Shown here piece after piece: positions 4,075 through 6,266 of a DNA stretch of 6,266 nt. The number at the start of each line of letters is the position of its first letter. The first letter of the stretch is position 1. The position numbers and the translations under genes are program-made. The DNA is from Acidobacteria bacterium RIFCSPHIGHO2_01_FULL_67_28 (GTDB lineage: Bacteria > Acidobacteriota > Terriglobia > Acidiferrales > 2-02-FULL-67-57), in NCBI GenBank assembly GCA_001766965.1, contig MEKM01000083.1, positions 1-6,266 on the forward strand, written 5' to 3'. Below the pieces are notes generated by a model, which did no database searches, was not told the origin of the DNA, and was given only the letters and a program-made list of their open reading frames with translations.

Positions 4075-6266
4075 CTAGTCGTCTCCGGCCGCAGCGTGGA
4101 TCGCGGGCGGCGGGGGAGCCTGCGGCGGCGCCAGGGCGGCCAGCTCCTCTTCGCCGACGGACTGCCCGCGGGCCAGGCGGGACTCGATTTCGCGGCGGAG
4201 CTCGGCCTCGAGCACGGCCAGCTCCTCGTTGATCTTCTGCCGCTTCTGCTTCTCACGCACCAGGTCTTCCCGGTAGCGCTTGAGGAAGTAGCCGATGGTT
4301 TCGACGCGGATGCGGATGGAGCCGGTGGGCTTGTTCTCGTCGATGTCCTTGAAGCAGAAGTAAGGCGTGCCCGCCTTCTCGACGATTTCCTCGACCACGG
4401 TATAGATGGGGGCGTCGTGGCCGCACTTGAAGCTCGACAGCTCCAGGGCCACCAGGTTCGGGTGGCGGGCGACATACTTGGCGGTCCAGACCTTGCGGCT
4501 GGTGTTCTCGCTGTAGGAGTTCTTCCAGACGTCGCGGATGTCCATGGGGTGATCGATCTCGCCGTTCGACTTCTCGACGTCCTCGGCGAAGAGCTGCCAG
4601 ATGATGTCGTCGTCGATGGGCAGCGAGTCTTGGGCGAAGACCGGGTAGCCGAGCTTCTGGAACTCCTCGAGGATTTCGTGGTTGATGCCGGGGTCGGCGT
4701 GGTAGGGCCGGGCCAGTAGCACGATGCCGACCTTGTCCTCGCGGATGAGCTGGTCGAGCACCTCGCGGCCGGTGCCGCGCAGGGTGACGTTGTTGAACAC
4801 ATCGAGCGCCTTGTAGGCCTCGTCGATGGCGCGCAGGTTTTCCTCGTAGGACAGGCCGAGGAGCTTCTCGAAAGTCTCGAACATCTGCCGCGCGATCAGC
4901 CCCGGCTGCGACATGTTGACGATGGGGTCGAGGTAGAGCACGCCCTTCTCGACGAAAACGTTGCCTTCCTTGGTGAAGGCGGCCTTGACCGCGGCGGGCG
5001 TGGCGGAAACCGTGGGGCAGGAGCGCGTGTCCTGGATGTGCACCAGGTCGGTGGTCAGGTCGTCAATCATCGGGAAGAAGATGTAGTCGAACTTCTTCTT
5101 CGGGTGAAGGACGTAGAGCAGGTTGTGGACGTGGGGGATGCCGACCTTGGAGGGGAAGCAGGGGTCGATGGCGCCGCGCTTGGCCCCTTCCTTGTAGAGC
5201 TGCTCGCTGGTGTAGTCCGACCAGATGAGGTTCTCCGGCTGGAGGCCGAGCGACTCGAAGTAGGCCATCCAGAACGGCCCGGTCGAATACATGTTGAGCA
5301 CGCGCGCCAGCCCGATCTTGATCTCCTGGCGGCGCTCCATCAGCGCCCGGCGGTGCTTCTGGGTTTTGGTGAAAGCGCGCTTGGGCAACGGGTCGGCCAC
5401 GAGCGGAGCGTTCGTCGGCCGGAAGGCCGCCTTGGCCTGGAGCTCGACCAGGTTGGGGTTGGCCTTCTTGACCGCGTCCAGCCCGGCCTTGATGCCGCGC
5501 ATGTCGTCTACGTTCTCGACCTGGCCCTTCTCGCAGGTGGAGATGATGAGCCGGGTGGCGCCCTCGGGGAGCGGCACCTTGGTCTTGGCGGGCGGCTTCC
5601 AGCCTGCAGGCTTGGTGGCGGTCTGAACGTCGATGAAGGTGCGCAGGCACTTGTTCTTGCAGAAGTAGCAGCGGGTGTTCTCGCTGCGCGTGGTGTTGTA
5701 GGTGATGCTGGCCACGGCCTCGAGCCCGATGAAGGTCGACTGCTTGCCGTTTTCCCACAGCCGGCAGGCTTCCATGGCGGCGCCGATGGCGCCGGCCTCG
5801 CCCGTGTGCTTGTGGACGACGACCTCCGGCTGGATGTCTTTGCCCTTGAAGCGCGACTCGATGAAGTCCACCTGGGACTTCACCGCCGCCAGGTTGTTCT
5901 GCGTCCCGCCCTGCAAAACGAACTTGCGGCCGATGGCCGCCAGGTTGGGAATCTGGCTGACGTAGAGCCAGATGTTCTTGGGCAGGACGTTCGCCAGCCC
6001 GGCCATGATTTCTTCCGGCTTCCAGCCTTGCCGCTGGAAGTCGACGATGTCCGACTGCATGAAGACGGCGCAGCCGTAGCCGAAGATGGGGAAGGCCGAG
6101 GCACTGAAGGCCACGTCGGCGTACTGCTCGACCGGCACGTTGAAGCCCTGTGAGGTCGATTGCAGAAAGTAGCCGTTCCCCGCCGAGCATTGGGTGTTCA
6201 GCTTGAAGTCTTTGACGCGGCCGTCCTTGAGGATGATGATCTTGATGTCCTGGCCGCCCACGTCGC
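4075..6266 (-). CDS. Large 2-hydroxyacyl-CoA dehydratase activase-like fusion protein (BadF/HgdC activase plus DUF2229/COG3581-like), N-terminus outside window
   Basis: About 730 codons are visible and the frame runs off the right edge. Numbering from the codon at 6261, the first visible block VGGQDIKII matches the DIGGQD nucleotide-binding motif of HgdC/BadF activases, so at least about 100 residues are missing. Two cysteines known to bind the intersubunit [4Fe-4S] cluster in HgdC are present: QCSAGNGYF (Cys25) and GYGCAVF (Cys64). The activase fold continues through QGGTQNNLAAVKSQ (117-130) and GEAGAIGAAMEA (154-165). A second region follows with Cys198-x2-Cys201-x3-Cys205, Cys243 (STCEKG), DPCFPSK (Cys368) and Cys415, resembling DUF2229. 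Then comes a COG3581-like part with LLARPYHADPGINHE (515-529) and SSFKCGHDAP (Cys613). The end is a charged helix, likely coiled coil (about 662-698), and a Pro/Ala-rich tail. Known relatives use ATP to push electrons onto Fe-S dehydratases; the substrate or partner of these large fusions is not established. It lies upstream of the heme genes, with a 71-base gap. Confidence 0.9.
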   Translation of the reverse strand, partial: DVGGQDIKIIILKDGRVKDFKLNTQCSAGNGYFLQSTSQGFNVPVEQYADVAFSASAFPIFGYGCAVFMQSDIVDFQRQGWKPEEIMAGLANVLPKNIWLYVSQIPNLAAIGRKFVLQGGTQNNLAAVKSQVDFIESRFKGKDIQPEVVVHKHTGEAGAIGAAMEACRLWENGKQSTFIGLEAVASITYNTTRSENTRCYFCKNKCLRTFIDVQTATKPAGWKPPAKTKVPLPEGATRLIISTCEKGQVENVDDMRGIKAGLDAVKKANPNLVELQAKAAFRPTNAPLVADPLPKRAFTKTQKHRRALMERRQEIKIGLARVLNMYSTGPFWMAYFESLGLQPENLIWSDYTSEQLYKEGAKRGAIDPCFPSKVGIPHVHNLLYVLHPKKKFDYIFFPMIDDLTTDLVHIQDTRSCPTVSATPAAVKAAFTKEGNVFVEKGVLYLDPIVNMSQPGLIARQMFETFEKLLGLSYEENLRAIDEAYKALDVFNNVTLRGTGREVLDQLIREDKVGIVLLARPYHADPGINHEILEEFQKLGYPVFAQDSLPIDDDIIWQLFAEDVEKSNGEIDHPMDIRDVWKNSYSENTSRKVWTAKYVARHPNLVALELSSFKCGHDAPIYTVVEEIVEKAGTPYFCFKDIDENKPTGSIRIRVETIGYFLKRYREDLVREKQKRQKINEELAVLEAELRREIESRLARGQSVGEEELAALAPPQAPPPPAIHAAAGDD

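Noticed and set aside
5038..6153. Plus-strand open frame of 371 codons opposite the activase gene
   Set aside because: It is low in complexity (Leu, Gly, Val, Asp, Arg) and mirrors the codon pattern of the well-conserved minus-strand protein; no start context or motif supports it.
5063..6190. Minus-strand 375-codon frame inside the activase gene
   Set aside because: It overlaps the conserved frame on the same strand and is full of Arg, Gly and His with no motif; it is a frame-shadow.
6259..6261. GTG at 6261 as the start of the activase gene
   Set aside because: This Val is inside the conserved DVGGQD nucleotide-binding motif, and the preceding codon (Asp) is part of the motif, so the gene continues past the window edge.

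Overview
The window is a GC-rich (roughly two-thirds G+C by eye), gene-dense stretch of bacterial chromosome. All six genes read on the minus strand, so transcription runs from position 6266 towards 1. No tRNA, rRNA, CRISPR array, insertion sequence or phage gene was seen, and no gene-free stretch exceeds 71 bases.

In transcription order the layout is as follows. (1) 6266-4075: the C-terminal part of a large ATP-dependent 2-hydroxyacyl-CoA dehydratase activase-like protein (BadF/HgdC-type activase fused to DUF2229/COG3581-like regions). Its N-terminus lies beyond the window. (2) A 71-base gap with a plausible sigma70-type promoter (4044-4015). (3) 4003-3707: an unrecognised 98-residue soluble protein. 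(4) 3710-3330: a 126-residue TPR protein, overlapping gene 3 by an ATGA junction. (5) A 50-base gap. (6) 3279-2215: hemE, uroporphyrinogen decarboxylase. (7) 2222-1305: hemH, ferrochelatase, overlapping hemE by 8 bases. (8) 1308-1: hemG (the hemY/cgoX type), a flavin-dependent porphyrinogen oxidase that overlaps hemH by a GTGA junction and is cut by the window start.

The three heme genes form a tightly overlapping late-heme cluster in the hemE-hemH-hemY order known from Bacillus subtilis. HemE makes coproporphyrinogen III. The oxidase is the soluble HemY/CgoX type, and the ferrochelatase resembles Firmicutes and actinobacterial coproporphyrin ferrochelatases more than the E. coli enzyme. The most economical reading is the coproporphyrin-dependent heme route: coproporphyrinogen III to coproporphyrin III to coproheme, with a decarboxylase (ChdC/HemQ) expected elsewhere in the genome. 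This is an inference; a protoporphyrin route is not excluded.

The organism is probably a diderm soil or sediment bacterium, with Acidobacteriota my best guess. That rests on base composition, the heme gene order and the large activase fusion, not on any marker gene. The window is mostly well-conserved metabolism. The less understood parts are the large activase fusion, the small protein and TPR pair ahead of hemE, the intergenic promoter with a dyad in its spacer, and a His in a metal-site loop of the ferrochelatase. I see no clear new defence, mobile or RNA-based system.
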